This document shows, piece after piece, positions 35,101-43,150 of a stretch of DNA of 64,000 nt (its first letter is position 1; the number at the start of each line of letters is the position of its first letter). Below the pieces are notes generated by a model that saw only the letters and a program-made list of their open reading frames with translations, did no database searches and was not told the origin of the DNA. A program made the position numbers and the translations under genes. Source of the stretch: Chitinophagales bacterium (GTDB lineage: Bacteria > Bacteroidota > Bacteroidia > Chitinophagales > UBA2359); NCBI GenBank assembly GCA_020636475.1, contig JACJXU010000006.1, positions 1 through 64,000 of the forward strand, given 5' to 3'.

Positions 35101-36886
35101 ACTTTTACGGGCAAATGGTACACAGTTTATAAACTGTGCCGTAGGCATAGAAGTAAACGAAAGAAAAACATTACCATTAGCAAAATCACCTATCTTAACG
35201 GTACAAAATTGCCAGTTTATAACTAACCGCCATTTTCTGGGTGGAACAGGGCTCTACATTTTGCCACAAGGATACGTAGGCATAGCGGTAGAACAAGGCA
35301 ATGGACGCATTTTTGTAAGAGACTGTAGTTTCGATAAAAATCCTTCCGGTTTCGCGCCGCCTTCTCCCAATGAACTCCCCACCCGCTTTGGGGTAGGTAT
35401 TCAGTTGTGGCGTTCGCAAATAACCGTTACCGATGCTTGTAGTTTTGACGAACTTGAAGAGGGTATTCATATCCTTACCGACCAATCGGTGCAACACAAT
35501 GCTACCATTAGCACCAATACTTTTACCAATACCTTTAGAGGGCTAATAATGGAAGGCTGTGAGTTGTGCAATATTACCGACAACCAGTTTTTGCAAATAC
35601 CTGCCGGCGAACAAACTGCTATAGCTTATGGAGCTGCCGCCTTAGAGTGTGGGCAGCTAAGTGTAAGCAACAACATATTCGATAGCAGCGATGAGGGCTA
35701 CACCCACCGCTATGGCTTTTGGGTGCGCCGCAGTGGGCGACAAAGCCATAATGTAGTAAGCTGTAACGACTTTACCGGACGCTTTGATGTGGCTACTTTT
35801 TTTGAAGGCGACAATGCCCTGCTTATACCCGACTACAACTCCTATACCGAAGCCAATACCCGTGACTGGCTGATAGACGAAAATCTAAGCGATGGCTACC
35901 AAGGCATAGACAATACTTTGGGGTCTTGTGATAATCCGTTACCTGACCGAACTTATCGCAATGCTTTCCATCCAGCCAGTTTTAGTGGGAGCCATATAGA
36001 AGGGGCATTGGCGTATTATGCGGCAGAAAATACCAACCAGATGTTTGTACCACAAAATTTTGCGGGAGTAGATATTAATTGTTCAAGTCCTTCCACATTA
36101 AATTGTGCGGTATCCAATATTGAAGACGAAGACCCTTGCCACGATGCCGAAAACTGGTGGGATTGTATGCACGCACTTATTGATGCAACGAATATAGACC
36201 CTGTGCGCCAACGCCTGTATAGAGAGGCACTCAGTACCCAACTGCGCGATACCGCCTATACCGAGATGAAACAAATACTGATAGACAAAGACGATATCCG
36301 CAGCTACAAAAGCCTTACGGCTACCTATGTAGATGAAGATGATTTGGTAAATGCCCAAGCCTATTTGGATATGATACCTGCCGATACCGAAGAAAACACC
36401 GCCTTCAAATCCTTCTACCAATGGCTGATAGACTTAGGTGGCTGGTCGGCTTTTGAAGTAACGGACACCTTGGGCAGTGGCAAGCAAGCGGCAGCATTAG
36501 CCGCCATAAAAACGCTTAGCCAAGAACACAGCGCGCGCTATACCGATACCCAAGACAATATTACCGCCCAAGCCAACTGGGCGAGCTTACAACAAAGTAG
36601 CTACCGCCGCAATCCACCACCTGTTGCAGCTAAAACCGTTATAGAATCAGTGGTAGTACTGACAAAATTGGAAATAGTTCCCAATCCGGCACAAGACAAT
36701 ATTACAATTACACTGGGTAGTGAAATGATAGATAGATGGGAAATATACAATATACAAGGGCGCAAGATTTTAGAAGGAAATGAAACAAAGATAGATTTAA
36801 GCTTATTTACTTCGGGTGTTTATATCGTTAAAGCATACACTCAAGGAGAACAAAATTATATGGAAAAATTAATAATAACGCGATAA
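32189..36886 (+). CDS. Giant T9SS type A cargo with Ig/PKD-like repeats and a parallel beta-helix
   Basis: A 1565-residue secreted protein. Signal peptide: KIFLVFSIIFGFTTLYGQ. Residues about 470-715 hold three or four Ig/PKD-like repeats with the recurring SICxGESTQLxATGG ... YAWSP ... GL ... NPTASP ... TTTYTV pattern. Residues about 850-1290 look like a right-handed parallel beta-helix with short Asn/Gly-rich turns (NCTLTDAKKGVQIGDGG, NCQFITNRHFLGG, NTFTNTFRGLIMEGC). A helical segment (about 1310-1470) precedes the type A sorting domain (IVPNPAQDNITIT ... SGVYIVKAYT). Surface carbohydrate binding or cleavage fits beta-helix folds but is not shown. The DNA coding one repeat (34080-34260) is noticeably richer in C and G than its surroundings. 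Confidence 0.83.
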   Translation: MKKIFLVFSIIFGFTTLYGQTGSNYFNLICEIQPYEVDGVSQNAFEVKLTPIFSGQDYVCGINFQLQLKLYDANQIPLETLELTEDNNNVVIFQSSTDYGYKGDVISNLKYRYLITPDCNIINNIEFLKIAAQMETPLDYINGGNGCGYLWNINMIVTYPNSNWADQSGVSPPQNGTTNQININSDYISIGENFGVNTTSLNADICLVDLNSFIFGSACHFPDVIQVFPFGGCPPYMVQLMINNTTLDLLSIEDLPSNFYEQFDDGSGTLQDNFLLLPDPVPNLYLAQEGAVTYTVIVTDSKNNTFQQDYEIDNMLVISQDLTIMLVNENDLNCFDRYYMSVTSYGSEVSLSGENEPLPNGNIIYYPDSYYNAAANSIWFYRNGAYTVGIFNENCDTYFMSDEVTITNAIPVLEAENTVFCEGESISIHDNTDFVYFSYQWYKDGTPISGANTDNISITESGDYYLEVVKEADCPAWQTNILSFTFYENNTSVSPPQQICMGESVQLLASGGVSYSWSPGIGLNSTNVANPIAAPTETTVYEVTIIDDNACTFTQSVEIIVYDLPATGISANQSICAGESTQLEATGGATYAWSPSEGLNNATISNPTASPAVTTTYTVNIANDNCAVAEQVTITVHPTPTASAGTDQSICQGESTQLTATGGISYAWSPATGLDNPNIANPTASPTSTTTYTVSVTDENGCTDSDEVMITVLDVPQLTISGPTKNDCNCNYVILSMESNMPINDNTIEWQVFDGSNWVHAYDANVDGGTGDDGYLTLLHINAPGTYRVQAQAADNSCIGTSQEIVIAQPDIDNIARTLAGGPYFTIPFQTHPNQRICVTGVASMRFNENITSTAAWNTAVANNSITGPWVLDNVELIFTSETAGITILRRSGIVANNCTFGGNPCQNRYWRGFVLRGVPNENVSQTNNPQFYHGALDLNNCTLTDAKKGVQIGDGGYVNGTWYAYAQSGGLLRANGTQFINCAVGIEVNERKTLPLAKSPILTVQNCQFITNRHFLGGTGLYILPQGYVGIAVEQGNGRIFVRDCSFDKNPSGFAPPSPNELPTRFGVGIQLWRSQITVTDACSFDELEEGIHILTDQSVQHNATISTNTFTNTFRGLIMEGCELCNITDNQFLQIPAGEQTAIAYGAAALECGQLSVSNNIFDSSDEGYTHRYGFWVRRSGRQSHNVVSCNDFTGRFDVATFFEGDNALLIPDYNSYTEANTRDWLIDENLSDGYQGIDNTLGSCDNPLPDRTYRNAFHPASFSGSHIEGALAYYAAENTNQMFVPQNFAGVDINCSSPSTLNCAVSNIEDEDPCHDAENWWDCMHALIDATNIDPVRQRLYREALSTQLRDTAYTEMKQILIDKDDIRSYKSLTATYVDEDDLVNAQAYLDMIPADTEENTAFKSFYQWLIDLGGWSAFEVTDTLGSGKQAAALAAIKTLSQEHSARYTDTQDNITAQANWASLQQSSYRRNPPPVAAKTVIESVVVLTKLEIVPNPAQDNITITLGSEMIDRWEIYNIQGRKILEGNETKIDLSLFTSGVYIVKAYTQGEQNYMEKLIITR

Positions 36887-36902
36887 ACAACATTATGTAA
36901 TC

Positions 36903-36938
36903 AAATGAGACTGCCCTTTTTTGGACAGTCTCATTTTA
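36903..36938. terminator. Hairpin terminator
   Basis: A 14-bp stem with one mismatch (AAATGAGACTGCCC / GGACAGTCTCATTT), a T6 loop and a short T tail, 16 bp after the giant T9SS gene. Confidence 0.75.
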
Positions 36939-36950
36939 AAGTAAGCATTT

Positions 36951-38462
36951 ATGAGAAAGTATAAAATATTACTAATAATAGTATTGCATGGTGTTGCATT
37001 AAATAATATAATGGCACAAAATGATACATTAAGTTATTTTAAAAAGATTTATGCGCAGGATAGTATGGAAGTATTTAATGGCGGAGCATTAGAAATAGAC
37101 AATAGTTATGTGGTAATAACAAATACATTGAATTTATATACGTTAAAAAGTGAAGTTTTTTTACGTTATATAAACCGAATAAATGGAGAAACATTGGATG
37201 CGAAAAGTCTGGGAAACAACGAAGAGAGGATGGCATCTTACTATGACAAGTCAATTATAAAAAATAAGGAAGGAATGATAATTGCTATGGAAAGGTGTTA
37301 TGAGAATGATGGAATGAATTGTTTAAGGAAACTAAGATTAGTTAAGGTAAACAAATACGGAGAAATAGAAGACGATAAAGAATACGGAGAAGAAGGTGCA
37401 GAGACGGTATGTGTACAGATAAATAAGACGCAAGATGAGGGATATATAATAGGTGGTTGGAAATTCACATACAATGATGGTGCTAACCCATACTTACTAA
37501 AATTAGACAGTATAGGCAATGTAGAATGGGAGCGAATATATCCTACAGAGATAATAGGAGCGGCTTTGTATGTATATCCCACCTACGATGGGGGCTATAT
37601 CTTTTCAGGTTATCGCGGTAAAGGAAATCCGTTTGCACCTTATCAGAACTGCTATGTAACACGGGTAGATAGTGTGGGGAATGTGGTATGGGACAAAGTA
37701 TATCAGGAAGATACGGAGTCAATTCTAAATTCAGGAGGAGGAATTACTCCTGTACCAAATACTACGCATTATTTATTAACATACGATTATGGAAAAGATG
37801 AGAAACGTCACCAATTTGTGGGGGAGATAAATGATGATGGAGAGATAATATGGAGTAAGGATTATCAATATCCACAATTTACGACACCATATTTCACCGA
37901 AGTATATTTTGATTCAGAAGGGGGCTTTATCTCAGTAGCACATCAAGCAAATGAAAATAATCCCAATCGTACAGAACCATTCATCATGCGCTTCAACAGC
38001 GAAGGCGATACCCTATGGACAAAGCGAATAGCGATAGAACCAAGCGAAAACCAATACATACGCGGTTTTTTAGCCACGAGCGATGGCGGCTACTTACTCA
38101 CAGGCTTATCGTATGAAGGACCGTATGCGTGGGAGATAAAAATAGATAGTTTAGGCAACACCTGTTGGCAAACGGGTTGCGATAGCACGTATGTAGAGGT
38201 AGTGGGCTTAGAAGAATTGTCCGGCTTGGCAGAAGCAGCAACCGTATTAGTAAGTCCCAATCCGGCGCAAGATGAGTTGCGCGTAAATATAGAAGGTAAA
38301 ACACTTAACTATTGGGAAATATATAATTTAGAGGGGCGGAAATTAAGCAGTTATACGGCTGCAGTTACTGATATTAGTCATTTAGTTTCAGGAGTTTATA
38401 TTGTCAAAGTATATGATACAGAAGGAAAAGAGTATATAGGAAAAATATTAATAATGAATTAA
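36951..38462 (+). CDS. Tandem T9SS propeller-like cargo, copy 1
   Basis: A 503-residue secreted protein with a signal peptide (ILLIIVLHGVALNNIMAQ). The body is built of blade-like repeats with the pattern GGYIIGG/GGYIFSG ... KLDSIGNVEWERIYP, VTRVDSVGNVVWDKVY, FNSEGDTLWTKRI and IKIDSLGNTCWQTGC, suggesting a beta-propeller of the delta-60/PQQ-like kind. The C-terminus is a type A sorting domain (LVSPNPAQDELRVNI ... SGVYIVKVYDTEG). Function unknown; surface display is inferred from the domain. First of four tandem paralogues; the N-terminal third differs among them, whereas the central and C-terminal blocks are nearly identical in DNA. It has its own upstream and downstream hairpins. Confidence 0.8.
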   Translation: MRKYKILLIIVLHGVALNNIMAQNDTLSYFKKIYAQDSMEVFNGGALEIDNSYVVITNTLNLYTLKSEVFLRYINRINGETLDAKSLGNNEERMASYYDKSIIKNKEGMIIAMERCYENDGMNCLRKLRLVKVNKYGEIEDDKEYGEEGAETVCVQINKTQDEGYIIGGWKFTYNDGANPYLLKLDSIGNVEWERIYPTEIIGAALYVYPTYDGGYIFSGYRGKGNPFAPYQNCYVTRVDSVGNVVWDKVYQEDTESILNSGGGITPVPNTTHYLLTYDYGKDEKRHQFVGEINDDGEIIWSKDYQYPQFTTPYFTEVYFDSEGGFISVAHQANENNPNRTEPFIMRFNSEGDTLWTKRIAIEPSENQYIRGFLATSDGGYLLTGLSYEGPYAWEIKIDSLGNTCWQTGCDSTYVEVVGLEELSGLAEAATVLVSPNPAQDELRVNIEGKTLNYWEIYNLEGRKLSSYTAAVTDISHLVSGVYIVKVYDTEGKEYIGKILIMN

Positions 38463-38475
38463 AAGAAATAAGTTA

Positions 38476-38508
38476 AACACAGGCACTAGCATTTGTAGTG
38501 CCTGTGTT
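38476..38508. terminator. Hairpin between propeller copies 1 and 2
   Basis: A perfect 13-bp stem (AACACAGGCACTA and complement) with a 7-base loop. There is no T run on the plus strand right after it, so termination on the plus strand is less certain than the structure itself. Confidence 0.65.
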
Positions 38509-38522
38509 ATAAAAAAAAGCGT

Positions 38523-40034
38523 ATGAAAAATAGAAAAACTTTTATAGTAATGTTAAGTATATTATTTGCCAATATACTATTTGGTCAGAGTGATACAATA
38601 TATTATTTTAAACAGAAATATGATTTAGTAGGCGATAATATTTATGTATTTAATAGCGGAGGAGTGGAAAGGGAGAATTATTATGGAATAATAACAAATG
38701 AGTCAAATGTAGTAGATAATGAAAAAGGTATATGGTGGAGAAAAATAGCAAAAGATACAGGAGAAACCATAGAAGATATAAGAGTAAAGACAACCCAACT
38801 GGGAGTAGCGAATTACCATGGTAGTGAGATAATAGACAAGGGGAATAGTGTAGTATTATCTTTTGTGGAGAATCAGTTGACAGATGCAGGTACGATAATG
38901 AGAGACATTAATGTATTAGAATTTAATAACGATGGAGAAATAGAATGGAATAAGAAATATGGAGAAAAAAATAGTGATGAAGGAAGTTTCGACTTAAGTA
39001 GAACAAAAGAAGGAGGATATATAATAGGCGGCTTCAAAACAAATCAAGAAACCAATTCTCCCTATCTCATAAAAATAGACAGCGTAGGCAATGTAGAATG
39101 GGAGCGCGTCTATCCTACAGAGATACAGGGAGCGGCCTTGTATGTATATCCCACCTACGATGGAGGCTATATATTTTCAGGTTATCGCGGTAAAGGAAAT
39201 CCGTTCGCACCTTATCAAAACTGTTATGTAACACGAGTAGATAGTGTGGGGAATGTGGTATGGGATAAGGTGTATCAGGAAGATACAGAAGATATATTAA
39301 ATACAGGAGGGAGAGCTATACCGATACCAAATACGAACAACTATTTGTTAAGTTACAAGTATGGAAAGGATGAAAAACGCTATCAATTTGTAGGAGCGAT
39401 AGATGATACAGGTACAGTATTGTGGGGAAAAGATTATCAATATACCGCCTATACTACTTCGTATTTCACAGAATTATATTTTCAGTCAGACGGTGGATTC
39501 ATATCGGCAGGTCATCAAGCAAATGAAAATAATCCCAATCGTACAGAGCCATTCATCATGCGCTTCAACAGCGAAGGCGATACCCTATGGACAAAGCGGA
39601 TAGCGATAGAACCGAGCGAAAACCAATACATACGTGGTTTTTTATCCACGAGTGACGGCGGCTACTTACTCACAGGTTTATCTTTCGATAAAGGCTACGC
39701 GTGGGAGGTAAAAATAGACAGTTTGGGCAACACCTGCTGGCAAACGGGCTGCGACAGTACGTATGTGGAGGTAGTAGGCTTAGAAGAACCGTCCGGCTTG
39801 GCGGAGACAGCAACCGTATTAGTAAGCCCCAATCCGGCACAAGACAATATTACCATCAGTCTACCCAAGCAAGTCATAGACAGATGGGAAATTGCAAATA
39901 TACAGGGTCATATAGTTTTGAGTGGCAATGAAGGTGAAATAGTCACAGAATCATTAGTATCAGGCGTTTATATTATAAAAGTATATACGACAGAAAATGA
40001 ATTGTATGTAGAAAAAATAATCATAGCACGATAA
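38523..40034 (+). CDS. Tandem T9SS propeller-like cargo, copy 2
   Basis: A 503-residue paralogue with a signal peptide (VMLSILFANILFGQ). It keeps the same repeat pattern (GGYIIGGFKT, YLIKIDSVGNVEWERVYP, VTRVDSVGNVVWDKVYQ, GYLLTGLSF, VKIDSLGNTCW). Its centre is nearly identical to copy 1 through the VWDKVYQEDTE segment and again at NENNPNRTEPFIMRFNSEGDTLW, which copies 3 and 4 lack, so copies 1 and 2 form the closer pair in that region. The sorting domain differs from copy 1 (DNITISLPKQVIDRWEI) and instead resembles that of the giant T9SS protein upstream (DNITITLGSEMIDRWEI), evidence of module exchange. Confidence 0.8.
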   Translation: MKNRKTFIVMLSILFANILFGQSDTIYYFKQKYDLVGDNIYVFNSGGVERENYYGIITNESNVVDNEKGIWWRKIAKDTGETIEDIRVKTTQLGVANYHGSEIIDKGNSVVLSFVENQLTDAGTIMRDINVLEFNNDGEIEWNKKYGEKNSDEGSFDLSRTKEGGYIIGGFKTNQETNSPYLIKIDSVGNVEWERVYPTEIQGAALYVYPTYDGGYIFSGYRGKGNPFAPYQNCYVTRVDSVGNVVWDKVYQEDTEDILNTGGRAIPIPNTNNYLLSYKYGKDEKRYQFVGAIDDTGTVLWGKDYQYTAYTTSYFTELYFQSDGGFISAGHQANENNPNRTEPFIMRFNSEGDTLWTKRIAIEPSENQYIRGFLSTSDGGYLLTGLSFDKGYAWEVKIDSLGNTCWQTGCDSTYVEVVGLEEPSGLAETATVLVSPNPAQDNITISLPKQVIDRWEIANIQGHIVLSGNEGEIVTESLVSGVYIIKVYTTENELYVEKIIIAR

Positions 40035-40050
40035 AATAGATTAAATAACG

Positions 40051-40092
40051 AAAGACTTGTTCTCCTCATTCGACGAGAGCAAGTCTTTTTTA
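40051..40092. terminator. Hairpin terminator between copies 2 and 3
   Basis: A 14-bp stem with one G-T pair (AAAGACTTGTTCTC / GAGAGCAAGTCTTT), a 10-base loop and a T run. It ends 13 bp before the start of copy 3. Confidence 0.75.
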
Positions 40093-40104
40093 AAAAATCA
40101 AGAA

Positions 40105-41554
40105 ATGAAAAAAATAGTGTTAATTATTTTATTGATAAGAAATGCAATGGTAGTATTATCACAAAATGATACGGTGAGTTATTTTAAACAAACCTATATC
40201 ATAGATACTATAGGTACATTTAATGGTGGAGCGGTGGAATTGGATAAGAGTTATGTAATAGTAACAAATGAGCTTTATTTGGATAATAAACGTGAAGTAA
40301 TACTAAGAAGCATAGATAAGCATACAGGAACAACAATAAATGCCAAGAGTTTAGGGACAAATGAAATAGGAGAATATGTATGCTTTACGGATAAAGAAGT
40401 GTTGAAAGACGGAGAAAGCATAGTAGTGAGCCTTATAAAATGCTACGAATATGATGGAACAAACTGTATGAAAAAAATAAAAGTAATAGAAACAGATGGC
40501 GAGGGTGAAATACTATGGGAAAAAGAGTATGGAGCAGATGGCGAGTCAGTGCAAAGTCGTCAGTTAAGTAAAACGTCTGATGGAGGATATATAATAGGAG
40601 GAACACATTTTGCGTATGGGGAAGGTACCGACCCATACCTACTAAAATTGGACAGTATAGGCAATGTAGAATGGGAGCGCGTCTATCCTACGGAAGTAAT
40701 AGGAGCCGCCTTGTATGTATATCCCACCTACGATGGAGGCTATATCTTTTCAGGTTATCGCGGTAAAGGAAATCCGTTTGCGCCGTATTACAAACCATAT
40801 ATAACGCGAATAGATAGTATAGGCAATGTGCTATGGGATAAAGTATATTACACAGAATTTAATAATATTAATTCGGGAGGATTTGTAGTACCTTATCCGA
40901 ATAGCCAAGAGTATCTGTTTTTTTCGTATATAGGAGCATTAACAGGAGCATACTTGGTTGTGTCAAAAATGGATGATACAGGAAATATATTAGAAAAGAG
41001 CCATTCCAGTTACAACAGATTTTCATACTCCCCCTCAATTACAGTGATGGAGGTTTTGTAATAGGAGGTCATCAATACAATGAAAATAGTAAAACGGTGG
41101 TAAAACTATTTAGGTTTACAGAGGGCATCCTTATAGACAAAGAAGTTATGATATAGAAACAAGCAATTATGTATTATCTACCAGCGGCGGCAGCTATTAC
41201 TCACAGGCTTATCTTCGATAAAGGCTGGGTGAGTAAACAGACAGTTTAGGTAACACCTGCTGGCAAACGGGTTGCGATAGTACGTATGTAGAAGTAGTGG
41301 GTTTAGAAGAATTGCCCGGCTTGGCGGAGACAACTGTATTAGTAAGTCCCAATCCGGCACAAGACGAGTTGCGTGTGAATATACAAGGTAAAACACTGAA
41401 TTATTGGGAAGTATATAATATAGAAGGGAAACGATTAGGCAACTATCGAACGAGCAAAGTTTCAGTAGCAGACTACCTTAATGGAATATACATTGTGAAA
41501 ATATACGATACAGAAGGTAATGAGTATGTTGAAAAGATGATGATTATAAAATAA
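40105..41554 (+). pseudogene. Tandem T9SS propeller-like cargo, copy 3 (disrupted)
   Basis: Starts at ATG 40105 with signal peptide KKIVLIILLIRNAMVVLSQ and follows the family pattern until about 40985, after which the frame shifts and stops at 41061. Homology to copy 4 continues in other frames (GGHQYNENSK near 41070) and the last 85 codons from 41297, including a complete sorting domain (LVSPNPAQDELRVNI), are open in a different phase. Compared with copy 4, several short deletions cluster in 40985-41250 (for example a missing Trp codon and truncated WTKDYDIEASER region). Either a decaying gene or an assembly error in near-identical repeats; the open parts would not give an intact product. 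Confidence 0.8.
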
Positions 41555-41564
41555 TTATAAGGCT

Positions 41565-41608
41565 GAAATACAGGCATTTGCAAAATTTGTGAATGTCTGT
41601 ATTTCTTA
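41565..41608. terminator. Hairpin between copies 3 and 4
   Basis: A 14-bp stem with one G-T pair (GAAATACAGGCATT / AATGTCTGTATTTC) and a 13-base loop, just before the start of copy 4. Confidence 0.65.
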
Positions 41609-41619
41609 AAAAATAGGAT

Positions 41620-43125
41620 ATGAAAAAAGGAATAATATTTACGCTGATAGCAATAATATCATTTGCCTCTACGCTATTTGGACAAAATGATACGGTGAGT
41701 TATTTTAAAAAAAAATATACTCTCGCAAATGCGATAACATTCGATGGAGGTAGTCAGGAAAACGAAAATAACTACATAATAATTACGCATGTATCGGATA
41801 ACGAGTTGGAAATTAACAAAATAATTGCAAGAATGATAGATAAAAATACGGGAGAAGAGAAGGATATGAAATTATTGTATAGTTCTGTATTGCCACTTGC
41901 GTCATATTATGACAAGTTATTTATAAAGAATAATAATGATTATTTACTCTGTTATCGAAAAACAAATTACTATGATGATTTCAATCATTTTGAAAATATA
42001 CATTTAACAAAATATAATTCAGTAATGGAAGTTTTATGGGAAAAAGAATATGGAGAAGATGGAGATATAGCGGAACTTCCCAATCAGCTAAGCAAAACAT
42101 TAGAAGGCGGGTATATAATAGGAGGTAGGAAATTTACTTATGGAGAAGGAACTAATCCATACTTAATAAAATTAGACAGTATAGGCAATATAGAATGGGA
42201 GCGAGTATATCCTACAGAGATAATAGGAGCGGCTTTGTATGTATATCCCACCTACGATGGGGGCTATATCTTTTCAGGCTATCGCGGTAAAGGAAATTCG
42301 TTTGCGCCTTATTATAATCCTTATGTAACACGCGTAGATAGCGCAGGGAATGTGCTGTGGGATAAGGTATATTACACGGAACTTAATAATATCAGTTCTG
42401 TAGGAGTAGTTGTGCCATATCCTAACAGTCAAAACTATTTATTTTTTTCGTACATAGATGATATTAATACGACACCTTATATAATGGTATCAAAAATGGA
42501 CGATACAGGAGAGCTATTGTGGGAAAAATCTTATAAATTTATTCCACCAACAGCAGGTTTTCATACCCCCCCCCAATTTACGAGTGATGAAGGTTTTGTA
42601 ATAGGAGGTCATCAATACAATGAAAATAGTAAAACGGTGGTAAAATTATTTAGGTTTACGGCAGAGGGCGATACGCTATGGACAAAGGATTATGATATAG
42701 AGGCAAGTGAAAGACAATATATAAGAGGGCTGTTATCTACCAGCGATGGCGGCTACTTGCTCACAGGCTTATCGTATGAGGGACCGTATGCGTGGGAGAT
42801 AAAAATAGACAGTTTGGGCAACACCTGCTGGCAAACGGGTTGCGATAGTACGTATGTAGAGATAGTAGGCTTGGAAGAACCGTCCGGTTTGGCGGAGGTA
42901 TCAGCCGTATTAGTAAGTCCCAATCCGGCACAAGACGAAGTGCGTATAAGTCTAAGCAGCGAAATACTGGCTTATTGGGAATTATACGATCTACAAGGCA
43001 AACTACTAAACAGATACCATACTAACAAAACAAGCACTACTCACCTCGCCGAAGGAATATACCTTGTAAAAGCCTATGACCAAACAGCTCGGGAGTATGT
43101 AAGCAAATTGGTGATAATGCATTAA
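41620..43125 (+). CDS. Tandem T9SS propeller-like cargo, copy 4
   Basis: A 501-residue paralogue with a signal peptide (IFTLIAIISFASTLFGQ). Repeats: GGYIIGGRKF, YLIKLDSIGNIEWERVYP, GGYIFSGYRGKGN, VTRVDSAGNVLWDKVY, FRFTAEGDTLWTKDY, GYLLTGLSYEGPYAWEIKIDSLGN, then a type A sorting domain (LVSPNPAQDEVRISL ... EGIYLVKAYDQTA). It is closest to copy 3 in the middle (YYTELNNISS, MVSKMDDTGELLWEKSY) but shares the GLSYEGPYAWEIKIDSLGN block with copy 1. A run of nine C at 42566-42574 encodes part of HTPPQ and is in frame as sequenced; slippage there would truncate the protein before the sorting domain. Confidence 0.8.
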   Translation: MKKGIIFTLIAIISFASTLFGQNDTVSYFKKKYTLANAITFDGGSQENENNYIIITHVSDNELEINKIIARMIDKNTGEEKDMKLLYSSVLPLASYYDKLFIKNNNDYLLCYRKTNYYDDFNHFENIHLTKYNSVMEVLWEKEYGEDGDIAELPNQLSKTLEGGYIIGGRKFTYGEGTNPYLIKLDSIGNIEWERVYPTEIIGAALYVYPTYDGGYIFSGYRGKGNSFAPYYNPYVTRVDSAGNVLWDKVYYTELNNISSVGVVVPYPNSQNYLFFSYIDDINTTPYIMVSKMDDTGELLWEKSYKFIPPTAGFHTPPQFTSDEGFVIGGHQYNENSKTVVKLFRFTAEGDTLWTKDYDIEASERQYIRGLLSTSDGGYLLTGLSYEGPYAWEIKIDSLGNTCWQTGCDSTYVEIVGLEEPSGLAEVSAVLVSPNPAQDEVRISLSSEILAYWELYDLQGKLLNRYHTNKTSTTHLAEGIYLVKAYDQTAREYVSKLVIMH

Positions 43126-43150
43126 ACAGCAACAATATTCGCTAACAAGG

